A DNA stretch of 64,000 bases from APNM01 sp040361335. GTDB taxonomy: Bacteria > Pseudomonadota > Gammaproteobacteria > Nevskiales > Salinisphaeraceae. The DNA lies in the NCBI RefSeq assembly GCF_040361335.1, contig NZ_APNM01000007.1, positions 62,001 through 126,000 of the forward strand. Reading direction: 5' to 3'. Made by a program: the position numbers and the translations under genes. The notes beneath the pieces were generated by a model, which was not told the origin of the DNA, ran no database searches, and was given only the letters and a program-made list of their open reading frames with translations. This document shows positions 51,297 to 59,739 of this stretch, one piece after another (positions within the stretch are counted from its first letter, which is position 1; each line of letters starts with the position of its first letter).

Positions 51297-52316
51297 ATGC
51301 AGGCTCAAGCGTTGATCGATACCGCCAACGAGCTGGTGGCTCCGGGCAAGGGCATTCTCGCGGCGGACGAGTCCACCGGGACGATCAAGAAGCGTCTCGC
51401 CAGCATCGACGTGGAATCCACCGAGGAGAACCGTCGCGCCTACCGCAATCTTCTGTTCACCACGCCCGGGGTCGAGGATTTCATCAGTGGCGTGATCCTG
51501 TTCGAGGAGACGCTGTTCCAGAAGGCCGACGACGGCACGCCGTTTCCGGACCTGCTGGCCGCCAAGGGTATCGTGCCGGGCATCAAGGTCGACAAGGGTG
51601 CCAAGCCGCTGGCCGGCTTCGAGGGCGAGAAGGTCACCGAGGGCCTGGACGGACTGCGCGAACGCCTGGCCGACTATCGCGAGGCCGGTGCCCGCTTCGC
51701 CAAGTGGCGAGCGGTGATCGACATCGGCGAGCACATCCCCAGCGACAACTGCATCGACGTCAACGCGCACGCCCTGGCGCGCTACGCCGCGCTGTGCCAG
51801 GAGGCCGGCATCGTGCCGATCGTCGAGCCCGAGGTGCTGATGGACGGCGCCCATTCCATCGAGCGCTGCGAGGCGGTGACCGCGAGGGTGCTGGCGCGGG
51901 TGTTCGCCGAGCTCGACGCGCAGGGCGTCCTGTTCGAGGGCATGCTGCTCAAGCCGAACATGGTCATCGCCGGCAAGGAATGCCCGCAGCAGGCGGGCGT
52001 GGCGCAGGTGGCCGAGGCCACCCTGCGCTGCCTGAAGCGTTACGTGCCGGCGGCGGTGCCGGGCATCGTGTTCCTGTCCGGCGGTCAGAGCGACGAGGTC
52101 GCCACCGCGCACCTGGATGCCATGAACCGCATCGGTGGTGCCCCCTGGCGCCTGTCCTTCTCCTACGGCCGCGCGCTGCAGGCCCCTGCGCTCAAGGCGT
52201 GGTCGGGCAAGCCGGACAACGTGCCGGCGGCGCAGGAGGCCTACTTCAAGCGCGCCAAGTGCAACGGCGCGGCGACCCGCGGCGAGTACTCCGAGGACAT
52301 GGAGCGCGCCGCCTGA
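51297..52316 (+). CDS. fda: Class I fructose-bisphosphate aldolase
   Basis: 339 residues of the class I (Schiff-base) aldolase family. KGILAADESTGTIKKRL, then VPIVEPEVLMDGAHSIERC, LLKPNMVIAGKEC (Schiff-base lysine) and FLSGGQSDEVATAHL are conserved landmarks. It cleaves fructose-1,6-bisphosphate in glycolysis or works in reverse in gluconeogenesis. AGGAGG precedes the ATG. A strong terminator follows. Confidence 0.94.
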   Translation: MQAQALIDTANELVAPGKGILAADESTGTIKKRLASIDVESTEENRRAYRNLLFTTPGVEDFISGVILFEETLFQKADDGTPFPDLLAAKGIVPGIKVDKGAKPLAGFEGEKVTEGLDGLRERLADYREAGARFAKWRAVIDIGEHIPSDNCIDVNAHALARYAALCQEAGIVPIVEPEVLMDGAHSIERCEAVTARVLARVFAELDAQGVLFEGMLLKPNMVIAGKECPQQAGVAQVAEATLRCLKRYVPAAVPGIVFLSGGQSDEVATAHLDAMNRIGGAPWRLSFSYGRALQAPALKAWSGKPDNVPAAQEAYFKRAKCNGAATRGEYSEDMERAA

Positions 52317-52343
52317 GGTTGCCGGCCAGCGTACCGGCGCCAC

Positions 52344-52376
52344 GAAAAACCCCGGCATTCGCCGGGGTTTTTCTTT
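52344..52376 (+). terminator. Terminator between the aldolase and CoA-transferase genes
   Basis: AAAAACCCCGGC / GCCGGGGTTTTT stem with an ATTC loop, T-rich on the plus strand and A-rich on the left, so it can work in both directions for the converging genes. Confidence 0.88.
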
Positions 52377-52389
52377 GCGCGCTTAAGGG

Positions 52390-53547
52390 TCAGTCCGTTT
52401 CGTCTAGCCGCGGCGGCGGCCGCTCGTAGCGGACCGGGGTTTTCGAGAACTTGATCGGGTTGCCGATGGTGGGCACCTCGGTGCCGTCGGCCCGCCGCAG
52501 GGTCGCGAGCATGCCGCGGTGGCGCACCTGGGGATCGGCGAATACCTGGTCGATCGTGTTCACGGGCCCGCAGGGCACATTGACCGCCTCCAGGGCCGCG
52601 AGCCATTCGTCGGTGGTGCGCTGTCGCATGACATCCCCGATCAGCGGCGTGAGTTCGGCGCGATTGCCGACCCGGTCGGCATTGGTGGCGAAACGCGGAT
52701 CGGTTGCCCATTCCGCATGGCCGGCGCATTCGCAGAAACGCGCGAACTGGGCGTCGTTGCCGGCGGCCAGGATGATATGACCGTCGCGGGTGGGGAAGGC
52801 CTCGTAGGGGACGATGTTGGGATGCGCGTTACCGAGCATGGTTGGGGCCTTGCCGCCGACCAGGTAGTTGCTGCCCTGGTTCGCCAGCATCGCCACCTGG
52901 CAGTCGAGCAGGGCGAGGTCGATGTATTGGCCCTCGCCGGTGGCCTGGCGGTGGAAGAGGGCGGCGACGATGGCGTTGGCGGCATACATGCCGGTCATCA
53001 GGTCGGCCACGGCGACGCCCACCTTGAGCGGTCCGCTCTCGGGCGTGCCGGTGATGCTCATCAGGCCGCCCATGCCCTGGATCAGGAAATCGTAGCCGGA
53101 GCGCCCGGCATAGGGACCGGTCTGGCCGAAACCGGTGATCGAGCAGTAGACCAGGCCGGGGTTGGCCGCGCTCAGGCTGGCGTAGTCCAGGCCGTACTTC
53201 TCGAGGCCGCCGGGCCGGTAGTTCTCGACCACGACATCCGCCTTCTCCGCCAATGCCAGGAGCTCGGCCCGGCCTTCCGCCGTCGTGAAGTCGACGCCCC
53301 GGCTGGTCTTGCCGCGGTTGGCGCACAGGAAATAGGCGGCGTCGCCGCGGCCGCCGTCCGCCTCCGCCACGAAGGGCGGCCCCCAGCCGCGGGTGTCGTC
53401 GCCACGCTCCGGGTGCTCGATCTTGATCACCTCGGCGCCCATGTCGGCGAGCATCTGGGTCGCCCAGGGCCCTGCCAGGACGCGGCTCAGGTCCAGGACC
53501 CGGATGCCCGCCAGGGCGCCGCCGTTCGTGGTGTCGGAGCCTGTCAC
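52390..53547 (-). CDS. Class III CoA-transferase (CaiB/Frc family), probably glutarate
   Basis: 385 residues from GTG 53547, two bases after the acyl-CoA dehydrogenase stop. GIRVLDLSRVLAGPWATQML, the IKIEHPERGDDTRGWGPP stretch with the catalytic-Asp region further on (SGYDFLIQGMGGLMS), and GEGQYIDLALLDCQVAML are typical of formyl-CoA-transferase-like enzymes. Linked to glutaryl-CoA dehydrogenase, it most likely activates glutarate with a CoA taken from succinyl-CoA, like human SUGCT. The assignment of substrate rests on neighbours. Confidence 0.85.
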   Translation of the reverse strand: MTGSDTTNGGALAGIRVLDLSRVLAGPWATQMLADMGAEVIKIEHPERGDDTRGWGPPFVAEADGGRGDAAYFLCANRGKTSRGVDFTTAEGRAELLALAEKADVVVENYRPGGLEKYGLDYASLSAANPGLVYCSITGFGQTGPYAGRSGYDFLIQGMGGLMSITGTPESGPLKVGVAVADLMTGMYAANAIVAALFHRQATGEGQYIDLALLDCQVAMLANQGSNYLVGGKAPTMLGNAHPNIVPYEAFPTRDGHIILAAGNDAQFARFCECAGHAEWATDPRFATNADRVGNRAELTPLIGDVMRQRTTDEWLAALEAVNVPCGPVNTIDQVFADPQVRHRGMLATLRRADGTEVPTIGNPIKFSKTPVRYERPPPRLDETD

Positions 53548-53549
53548 GC

Positions 53550-54731
53550 CTAGAACGCGTTGAGGCCGGTCTGCAGGCGCCCCAGGATCAGGGCGTGCAC
53601 GTCGTGCGTGCCCTCGTAGGTGTTGACCGCCTCCAGGTTCAGCACGTGCCGGATCACATGGTACTCGTCGCTGATGCCGTTGCCGCCGTGCATGTCGCGG
53701 GCGGTGCGGGCGATGTCCAGCGCCTTGCCGCAGCTGTTGCGCTTGAGCAGGCTGATCGCCTCCGGGGCGAGCAGGTTCCGGTCCTTGAGGCGACCGGCCC
53801 GCAGACAGGCCTGGAGGCCGATGGTGATCTCGGTCTGCATGTCGGCCAGTTTCTTCTGGATCAGTTGGTTCGCCGCCAGCGGTCGATCGAACTGTTTGCG
53901 GTCCAGGGTGTAGTCGCGGGCCGCGTGCCAGCAGAACTCGGCGGCGCCGAGCGCGCCCCAGGCAATGCCGTAGCGGGCGTTGTTGAGACAGCCGAAGGGG
54001 CCGCCCAGGCCCTTGGCGCCGGGCAGACGGTTCTCCTCGGGCACGAAGACGTCGTCCATCACGATCTCGCCGGTGATCGAGGCCCGCAACGAGAACTTGC
54101 CCTCGATCTTGGGCGTGGTCAGGCCTTCCCAGCCACGCTCCAGGATGAAGCCGCGGATGGTGTCGTCGTCGTCGCGTGCCCAGACCACCAGGACGTCCGC
54201 GATCGGCGAGTTGGTGATCCAGGTCTTGGCGCCGGTCAGGCGGTAGCCGCCGTCGACGGCCTTGGCGCGGGTGCGCATGCTGCCGGGATCGGAACCCGAG
54301 TCGGGCTCGGTCAGACCGAAGCAGCCGACCCATTCGCCGCTGGCCAGGCGCGGCAGGTACTTGTCCTTCTGCGCGTCCGAGCCGTAGGCGTGGATCGGGT
54401 GCATCACCAGCGAGGATTGCACCGACATCGCGGAGCGGTAGCCGCTGTCGACGCGCTCGATCTCGCGCGCGATCAGGCCGTAGGAGACATAGCCCACGCC
54501 GGCGCAGCCGTAGCCCTCGATGGTGGGGCCGAGCAGGCCGAGTTGGCCCATCTCGCTCAGGATCGAGCGGTCGAAGCGCTCCTCGCGGTGGGCGTCGCGC
54601 ACGCCCGGCATCAGGGTGTCCTGGCAGAACTGACGCGCGCTGTCGCGGATCATGCGCTCTTCGTCGGTCAGGCTGTCCTCCAGCAGCAGGACATCGTCCC
54701 ACGGCACGCGGGGTCGGTTTTTGTCGCTCAC
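53550..54731 (-). CDS. gcdH: Glutaryl-CoA dehydrogenase
   Basis: 393 residues, acyl-CoA dehydrogenase fold. YGLIAREIERVDSGYRSAMS, GCFGLTEPDSGSDPGSM, and RYGIAWGALGAAEFC are close to the glutaryl-CoA-specific branch. The catalytic base is expected at the Glu in LEAVNTYEGTHDVHALILG. The enzyme uses FAD to oxidise and decarboxylate glutaryl-CoA to crotonyl-CoA. It is the middle gene of a three-gene operon. Confidence 0.92.
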   Translation of the reverse strand: MSDKNRPRVPWDDVLLLEDSLTDEERMIRDSARQFCQDTLMPGVRDAHREERFDRSILSEMGQLGLLGPTIEGYGCAGVGYVSYGLIAREIERVDSGYRSAMSVQSSLVMHPIHAYGSDAQKDKYLPRLASGEWVGCFGLTEPDSGSDPGSMRTRAKAVDGGYRLTGAKTWITNSPIADVLVVWARDDDDTIRGFILERGWEGLTTPKIEGKFSLRASITGEIVMDDVFVPEENRLPGAKGLGGPFGCLNNARYGIAWGALGAAEFCWHAARDYTLDRKQFDRPLAANQLIQKKLADMQTEITIGLQACLRAGRLKDRNLLAPEAISLLKRNSCGKALDIARTARDMHGGNGISDEYHVIRHVLNLEAVNTYEGTHDVHALILGRLQTGLNAF

Positions 54732-54790
54732 GTTCGGTTTCCCAGGTTGTCTGAAAGCGGAACGCGCCGCGGCGGGCGCGCCGGACGGCT

Positions 54791-56254
54791 TCAGGCGATG
54801 CCGCCGAGGCAGATGTACTTGATCTCCAGGAACTCGTCCAGGCCGTACTTGGAGCCCTCGCGGCCGATGCCGGAGGCCTTGACCCCGCCGAAGGGCGCGG
54901 CCTCGCTGGAGATGGTGCCCTCGTTGACGGCGACCATGCCGTATTCCAGCGCCTCGCTGACGCGCCAGACCCGGCCCACGTCGTGCGCGTAGACATAGGC
55001 GGCCAGGCCGTACTCGGTGTCGTTGGCCAGGCGCACGGCCTCTTCCTCGGTATCGAAGGTGTGGATGGGCGCGACCGGACCGAAGATCTCCTCGCGCGAC
55101 ACATTCATGTCGCCGGTGACACCGGTGAGCACGGTCGGCTGGAAGAAGTTGCCGCGGTCGTCGTCGGACGCGCCACGATGGGCGCCGCCGCCGGCCATGA
55201 CATCGGCGCCCTTGCTCACGGCATCCTCGACCAGGGACTTGACCTTGCGCAGCGCCGCCTCGTTGATCAGCGGGCCGACATTGTTGCCCTCCACGGCGCC
55301 GTCGCCGGTCTTCAGGTTCGCGACGGCCTCGCCGAAGCGCGCGCAGAACTCATCCTTGATCGAGGACTGCACCAGGATGCGGTTGGTGGACACGCAGGTC
55401 TGGCCGGCGTTGCGGAACTTCGACAGGATCGCGCCGGCGACCGCGGCGTCCAGATCGGCGTCGTCGAAGACCAGGAACGGGGCGTTGCCGCCCAGTTCCA
55501 GCGAGACCTTCTTCACCGTGTCGGCCGACTGCCGCATCAGGATCTTGCCCACGCGCGTGGAGCCGGTGAAGGAGATCTTGCGGACGGCCGGGTGCCCGGT
55601 CAGTTCCTCGCCGACGCCGGCGGCCTCGGTCGTGGTGACGATGTTGAGCACGTCCTCCGGGATGCCGGCGTCGGCGGCGAGCAGGCCGAGCGCGAGCGCG
55701 GACAGCGGGGTGTCCTCCGCCGGCTTGATCACCACGGTGCAGCCGGCGGCCAGGGCCGGCGCGACCTTGCGCGTGATCATGGCGTTGGGGAAGTTCCAGG
55801 GCGTGATCGCCCCCACCACGCCGATCGGCTGCTTGAGGACCAGGATGCGCTTGTCCGGGCCGTGCGAGGGGATGATGTCGCCGTAGGCGCGCTTGCCTTC
55901 CTCGGCGAACCATTCCACGAAAGAGGCGCCGTACAGGATCTCGCCGCGGGATTCCGCCAGCGGCTTGCCCTGCTCGCGGGTCAGTAGCTGCGCCAGCTCT
56001 TCCTGGTGGGCGACGATGGCGTCGTACCAGGCGCGCAGGCGCTTGGCACGCTCCTTGGCGGTCAGGGCCGACCAGGCCGGTAGGCCGGCCTGCGCCCGCT
56101 CGATGGCGCGGGTGGCGTCCGCGCGGCTCATGTCGGGGACGTGCGCGATCAGGCCGCCGTCGGCCGGGTTGTGGACCGGGAAGGTCTTGCCGCCGTCGGC
56201 GTCGCCTTGCGGCAGGGACCGCAGGAGGCGGTCGACGAGATTGGTTTCGTTCAT
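54791..56254 (-). CDS. gabD: Succinate/glutarate-semialdehyde dehydrogenase
   Basis: 487 residues, aldehyde dehydrogenase family. The catalytic Glu lies in SLELGGNAPFLVFDDADLDA and the catalytic Cys in NAGQTCVSTNRIL; TPWNFPNAMITRK and GSTRVGKILM bind NAD(P). GabD and DavD are nearly identical; the downstream CoA-transferase and gcdH favour glutarate semialdehyde from lysine/5-aminovalerate as the substrate. A LysR regulator is transcribed divergently. Confidence 0.9.
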   Translation of the reverse strand: MNETNLVDRLLRSLPQGDADGGKTFPVHNPADGGLIAHVPDMSRADATRAIERAQAGLPAWSALTAKERAKRLRAWYDAIVAHQEELAQLLTREQGKPLAESRGEILYGASFVEWFAEEGKRAYGDIIPSHGPDKRILVLKQPIGVVGAITPWNFPNAMITRKVAPALAAGCTVVIKPAEDTPLSALALGLLAADAGIPEDVLNIVTTTEAAGVGEELTGHPAVRKISFTGSTRVGKILMRQSADTVKKVSLELGGNAPFLVFDDADLDAAVAGAILSKFRNAGQTCVSTNRILVQSSIKDEFCARFGEAVANLKTGDGAVEGNNVGPLINEAALRKVKSLVEDAVSKGADVMAGGGAHRGASDDDRGNFFQPTVLTGVTGDMNVSREEIFGPVAPIHTFDTEEEAVRLANDTEYGLAAYVYAHDVGRVWRVSEALEYGMVAVNEGTISSEAAPFGGVKASGIGREGSKYGLDEFLEIKYICLGGIA

Positions 56255-56487
56255 GTTGGTTCCGCGCCAAATGCTGGTTTATTCACGGCTTCCAGATGGT
56301 AAAGCGGCCCGCGGAACGCGAGGAGATGACAATCGTGTGCCGGCCGGTGTCCGGAGGGCACCAGGGAGAAAGCGGGCGGAACGGGCGCCTTGACACCCCC
56401 GAGGGATTATGAAAGTTTCGAGTCGTACCTTTCCGGACACCGGCGCCGCCAGGGGCCGGCCCGGCCCTGCTTCGAGACGATCGCGCG

Positions 56488-57549
56488 ATGGCCGCGGATA
56501 CAGCCCAGTCACAACAGCCCACGGTGGCCCTACCGGGCCGCAAGTCGATCCCGCCGTTCGAGGCGTTGCGGGCCTTCGATGCGGTCGCGCGTCTGGGCGG
56601 TATCCGCAAGGCGGCGCAAAGCCTGCGCCGCGATCACGCGGTGATCAGCCGTCACCTCAAGACCATCGAGGAATGGACCGGCACGCTGTTGATCGAGCGC
56701 ACGCCGGCCGGCGTGGTGCTGACCGACGAAGGCAGCCGCTATCACCGGCAGATATCACAGGCGATCGATCTGATCGCCAACGCCACCATCGACCTGATGA
56801 AGCGCGGCGACTATCACGTGCTCTATAGCTGGTGCATGCCGGCGCTCGCCCTGCAGTGGCTGATGCGGCGCCTGGTGGAGTTCGAGGACGCCAATCCCGA
56901 TATCGACTTCGAGCTGCGGCCCACGGATACGATTCCCGACCTGGAGCGGCACGAGGCGGACGTGGACATCCGTTTCCTGTACAGCTTCGTGGCGGACCAG
57001 AAAGTGCCGCCCGGCATCCGGGTCAAGGAGATATTCCGGCCGGCGACCATCCCGGTCGCCAGCCCGGGCTACCTGGAGCGCAATCCGCCCATCACCCGGC
57101 CCTCCGACCTCCTGGAGGGGCACCACCTCCTGCACGAGGAGAACTTCGACTGCTGGAGCGTCTGGCTGGGCGCCCAGGGCGTCACCGGCGAGATCGAGCT
57201 GTCCGGGCCGCGCCTGTGGCAGGGACATCTGACGCTGGACGCCGCGCGGCGCGATCGCGGTATCGCCCTCACCAACCACCTGGTCGCCGCCGACGATCTG
57301 GCCTCCGGCGACCTGGTCGATGTGGGCACCGCGGAGGCGGGCTTCACGCCGATATCCCTGGGTTCCTACGTGTTCATGGCCCGCTCGGACCGCTGGGGCG
57401 CCTGGTCCATCCGCCGTTTCCGGCAATGGCTGCTGCGGGCGATCCGCGAGGAGATCGCGGACGCGCCCCACATGGCCGGCGACTCGGTGGTCCCGGTCAC
57501 CCGGGGGCCCGACGAGGTCGCCCACTCGGTCTACGCCTCGCGCGCCTGA
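56488..57549 (+). CDS. LysR-family regulator (GcvA-like)
   Basis: 353 residues. The N-terminal winged HTH is IPPFEALRAFDAVARLGGIR followed by KAAQSLRRDHAVISRHLKTI. The C-terminal periplasmic-binding-protein fold has YHVLYSWCMPALALQWLMRR and DVDIRFLYSF, as in GcvA-type regulators. It is divergent from gabD across a 233-base gap, so it probably controls the glutarate operon and itself. An isolated TTGACA is visible at 56390 but has no good -10. Confidence 0.85.
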   Translation: MAADTAQSQQPTVALPGRKSIPPFEALRAFDAVARLGGIRKAAQSLRRDHAVISRHLKTIEEWTGTLLIERTPAGVVLTDEGSRYHRQISQAIDLIANATIDLMKRGDYHVLYSWCMPALALQWLMRRLVEFEDANPDIDFELRPTDTIPDLERHEADVDIRFLYSFVADQKVPPGIRVKEIFRPATIPVASPGYLERNPPITRPSDLLEGHHLLHEENFDCWSVWLGAQGVTGEIELSGPRLWQGHLTLDAARRDRGIALTNHLVAADDLASGDLVDVGTAEAGFTPISLGSYVFMARSDRWGAWSIRRFRQWLLRAIREEIADAPHMAGDSVVPVTRGPDEVAHSVYASRA

Positions 57550-57708
57550 CCCGCCGCGGACAGCCGCTCCGCGTTGCGCGGGGCACACCGCCCCGGACGG
57601 TTTAGTCATCTCCCAGGGCCGTTCCCCGGCCCGTACCATTTTCCCGGTTGATGGGAACGCCGCCACGGCGCGCGTGCCCGCCATTCGTCAGACAACCGGG
57701 ATCGACAC

Positions 57709-58827
57709 ATGCTTATCGGCGTACCCAAGGAGATCAAGAACCACGAGTACCGCATCGGCCTGACGCCGGCCGGCGCCCGCGAGCTGATCAACCACGGCCA
57801 CCGGGTGATGGTCCAGCGCGACGGCGGCAAGCTGATCGGCCTGACCGACGAGGCCTACCGCAAGGTCGGCGCCGAGATCGTGGAGACGCCCGCCGAGATA
57901 TTCGAGCGCGCGGAGATGATCATCAAGGTCAAGGAGCCGCAGCCGGAAGAGTGCCGGATGCTGCGCGAGGGCCAACTCCTGTTCACCTATCTCCACCTGG
58001 CGCCCGATCCCGAGCAGACCCGGCTGCTCGTCGAGTCGGGTTGCACCGCCGTGGCTTACGAGACGGTCACCGACGGCAACGGCGGCCTGCCGTTGCTGGC
58101 GCCGATGAGCGAGGTGGCGGGACGCATGTCCATCCAGGCCGGGGCGCACGCCCTGGAGCGCGCCCAGGGCGGTGCCGGCATCCTGCTGGGCGGCGTGCCG
58201 GGCGTGCCGCCCGCGGAAGTCGTCGTGCTCGGCGGCGGCGTGGTCGGCCTGAACGCGGCGCGCATGGCCATGGGCCTGGAAGCCAATGTGTCGATCCTGG
58301 ATCGTTCGCTGCCGCGCCTGAAGTACATCGACGAGCTCTACGGCGACCGCATGAACACGGTCTATTCGACCACCGAGGCGATCGACGCGCTGTTGCCGCG
58401 CGCGGCGCTGGTGGTCGGCGCCGTGCTGCTGCCGGGCACCGCCGCGCCCAAGCTGATCCGGCGCGAGCAACTCGGACTGATGCAGCCGGGCTCGGTGATC
58501 GCCGACGTCGCGATCGACCAGGGCGGCTGCTTCGAGACCAGCCGGCCGACCACCCACCAGGATCCCACCTTCGAGGTGGACGGCGTCGTCCACTACTGCG
58601 TGGCCAACATGCCGGGGGCCGTGGCGCGTACTTCCACGTTCGCGCTGACCAACGCCACGCTGCCGTTCGCGGTGGCGCTGGCCGACAAGGGCGCGCGCCG
58701 GGCCCTGCTCGACGACGAGCACCTGCGCGAGGGCCTCAACGTACACGCCGGCAAGATCACCTACCGGGCCGTAGCCGAGGGTCTAGGCTACGAGTACGTC
58801 CCGGCGGTGACGGCACTGGGCGGCTGA
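57709..58827 (+). CDS. ald: Alanine dehydrogenase
   Basis: 372 residues. MLIGVPKEIKNHEYRIGLTP at the start, then KVKEPQPEECRML, LHLAPDPEQTRLL, the NAD-binding VVLGGGVVGLNAARMAMG, and DVAIDQGGCFETSRPTTH are all family signatures. The enzyme interconverts alanine and pyruvate/ammonia using NAD. Single gene followed by a hairpin and T-run. Confidence 0.95.
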   Translation: MLIGVPKEIKNHEYRIGLTPAGARELINHGHRVMVQRDGGKLIGLTDEAYRKVGAEIVETPAEIFERAEMIIKVKEPQPEECRMLREGQLLFTYLHLAPDPEQTRLLVESGCTAVAYETVTDGNGGLPLLAPMSEVAGRMSIQAGAHALERAQGGAGILLGGVPGVPPAEVVVLGGGVVGLNAARMAMGLEANVSILDRSLPRLKYIDELYGDRMNTVYSTTEAIDALLPRAALVVGAVLLPGTAAPKLIRREQLGLMQPGSVIADVAIDQGGCFETSRPTTHQDPTFEVDGVVHYCVANMPGAVARTSTFALTNATLPFAVALADKGARRALLDDEHLREGLNVHAGKITYRAVAEGLGYEYVPAVTALGG

Positions 58828-58853
58828 CTCCTCCCCGCACCATGCCGACCGTT

Positions 58854-58896
58854 GGCGGCGGGTCGCCCGGGTTGCGGGGCGGCTCGCCGCTTTTTT
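58854..58896 (+). terminator. Terminator of ald
   Basis: GGCGGCGGGTCGCCC pairs with GGGGCGGCTCGCCGC (one or two mismatches), followed by TTTTTT. The rest of the gap to 59173 shows no gene. Confidence 0.75.
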
Positions 58897-59173
58897 ATGC
58901 GCGGCCGACGGTTTCGGGCGCCACCCCGGTTCGCTCAGGCGGCACTCGCCGGCGGCGGTCCGGGATTGCCGGATGTCGGAGACCGTTCGTCATCCCGGCA
59001 AGAGGCGGAGGCGCTTGTCCAGGGGCGGGATCGGTCAGGGTCGCGGCCGGGAAGGATCTCGAATGCTCGCCCGTATCGCGGACGAGCGCCGTCGGGTCAT
59101 CCGGGACGACGGGGAATCATGTGGTTCCGGAACGGTCCGGACAGGCGGGGCGGGGATGGGGATGCCCGCGACC

Positions 59174-59695
59174 TCAGGCTTCTTCCACCTGCTCCCTCAG
59201 GGTGGTCCGGGCCCGGGTGATGTGCTTTTCCACCAGACGCAGGGAAATGCCGTAGCGGCGGGCGATCTCGCGGTGGCGTACGCCGTCGAGGCGGCTCAGC
59301 TCGAATACCCGGCGGCAGTGTCGGGGGAGTTCCCAGAGCGCGGAGGTCGCCATCCGCAGGCGTTCGTCGCACTCGTAGGCCTCCTCGGCGGTGGGGCCGC
59401 CGTCGGGCAGCTCCATCTGATCCACGGACAGCCGGCCGTGCTCGTGCCGGACGCGGCTGGAGCGGTGATGGGACGCCGCCAGGTTGGTCGCCACCCGGAA
59501 CAGCAGCCGCTTGAGCGATTCCGGTCCGCGATCGCCGTAGCGCAGCAGCCGCAGGTAGGCCTCCTGGGTGAGCTCGGCGACGTCGTCCTCGTTGTCCAGA
59601 CGCCGGCGCAGGAGGTTGCGTACGGCGTCGCTGTGATCGCGGTAGGCGGCCTCGATGGTCGCCCGCTCATCGCCCTGCATTGTCGGAAGTTGCAT
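59174..59695 (-). CDS. ECF-type RNA polymerase sigma factor
   Basis: 173 residues from ATG 59695. Region 2 is AYRDHSDAVRNLLRRRLDNE with DDVAELTQEAYLRLLRY, and region 4 is LWELPRHCRRVFELSRLDGV with HREIARRYGISLRLVEKHIT, as in FecI-like ECF factors. No FecR-type anti-sigma follows. The neighbouring amidohydrolase lipoprotein gene is on the same strand upstream, 44 bases away, and may be cotranscribed. Confidence 0.87.
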   Translation of the reverse strand: MQLPTMQGDERATIEAAYRDHSDAVRNLLRRRLDNEDDVAELTQEAYLRLLRYGDRGPESLKRLLFRVATNLAASHHRSSRVRHEHGRLSVDQMELPDGGPTAEEAYECDERLRMATSALWELPRHCRRVFELSRLDGVRHREIARRYGISLRLVEKHITRARTTLREQVEEA

Positions 59696-59739
59696 GATCC
59701 CGTCTTCGAAAGGTTCCGGTTGCACCGGGGCCGATACCG

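Noticed and set aside
56390..56414. Sigma-70 promoter for the LysR gene
   Set aside because: TTGACA is perfect but no -10 box lies at 16-18 bases, so the call was not supported.
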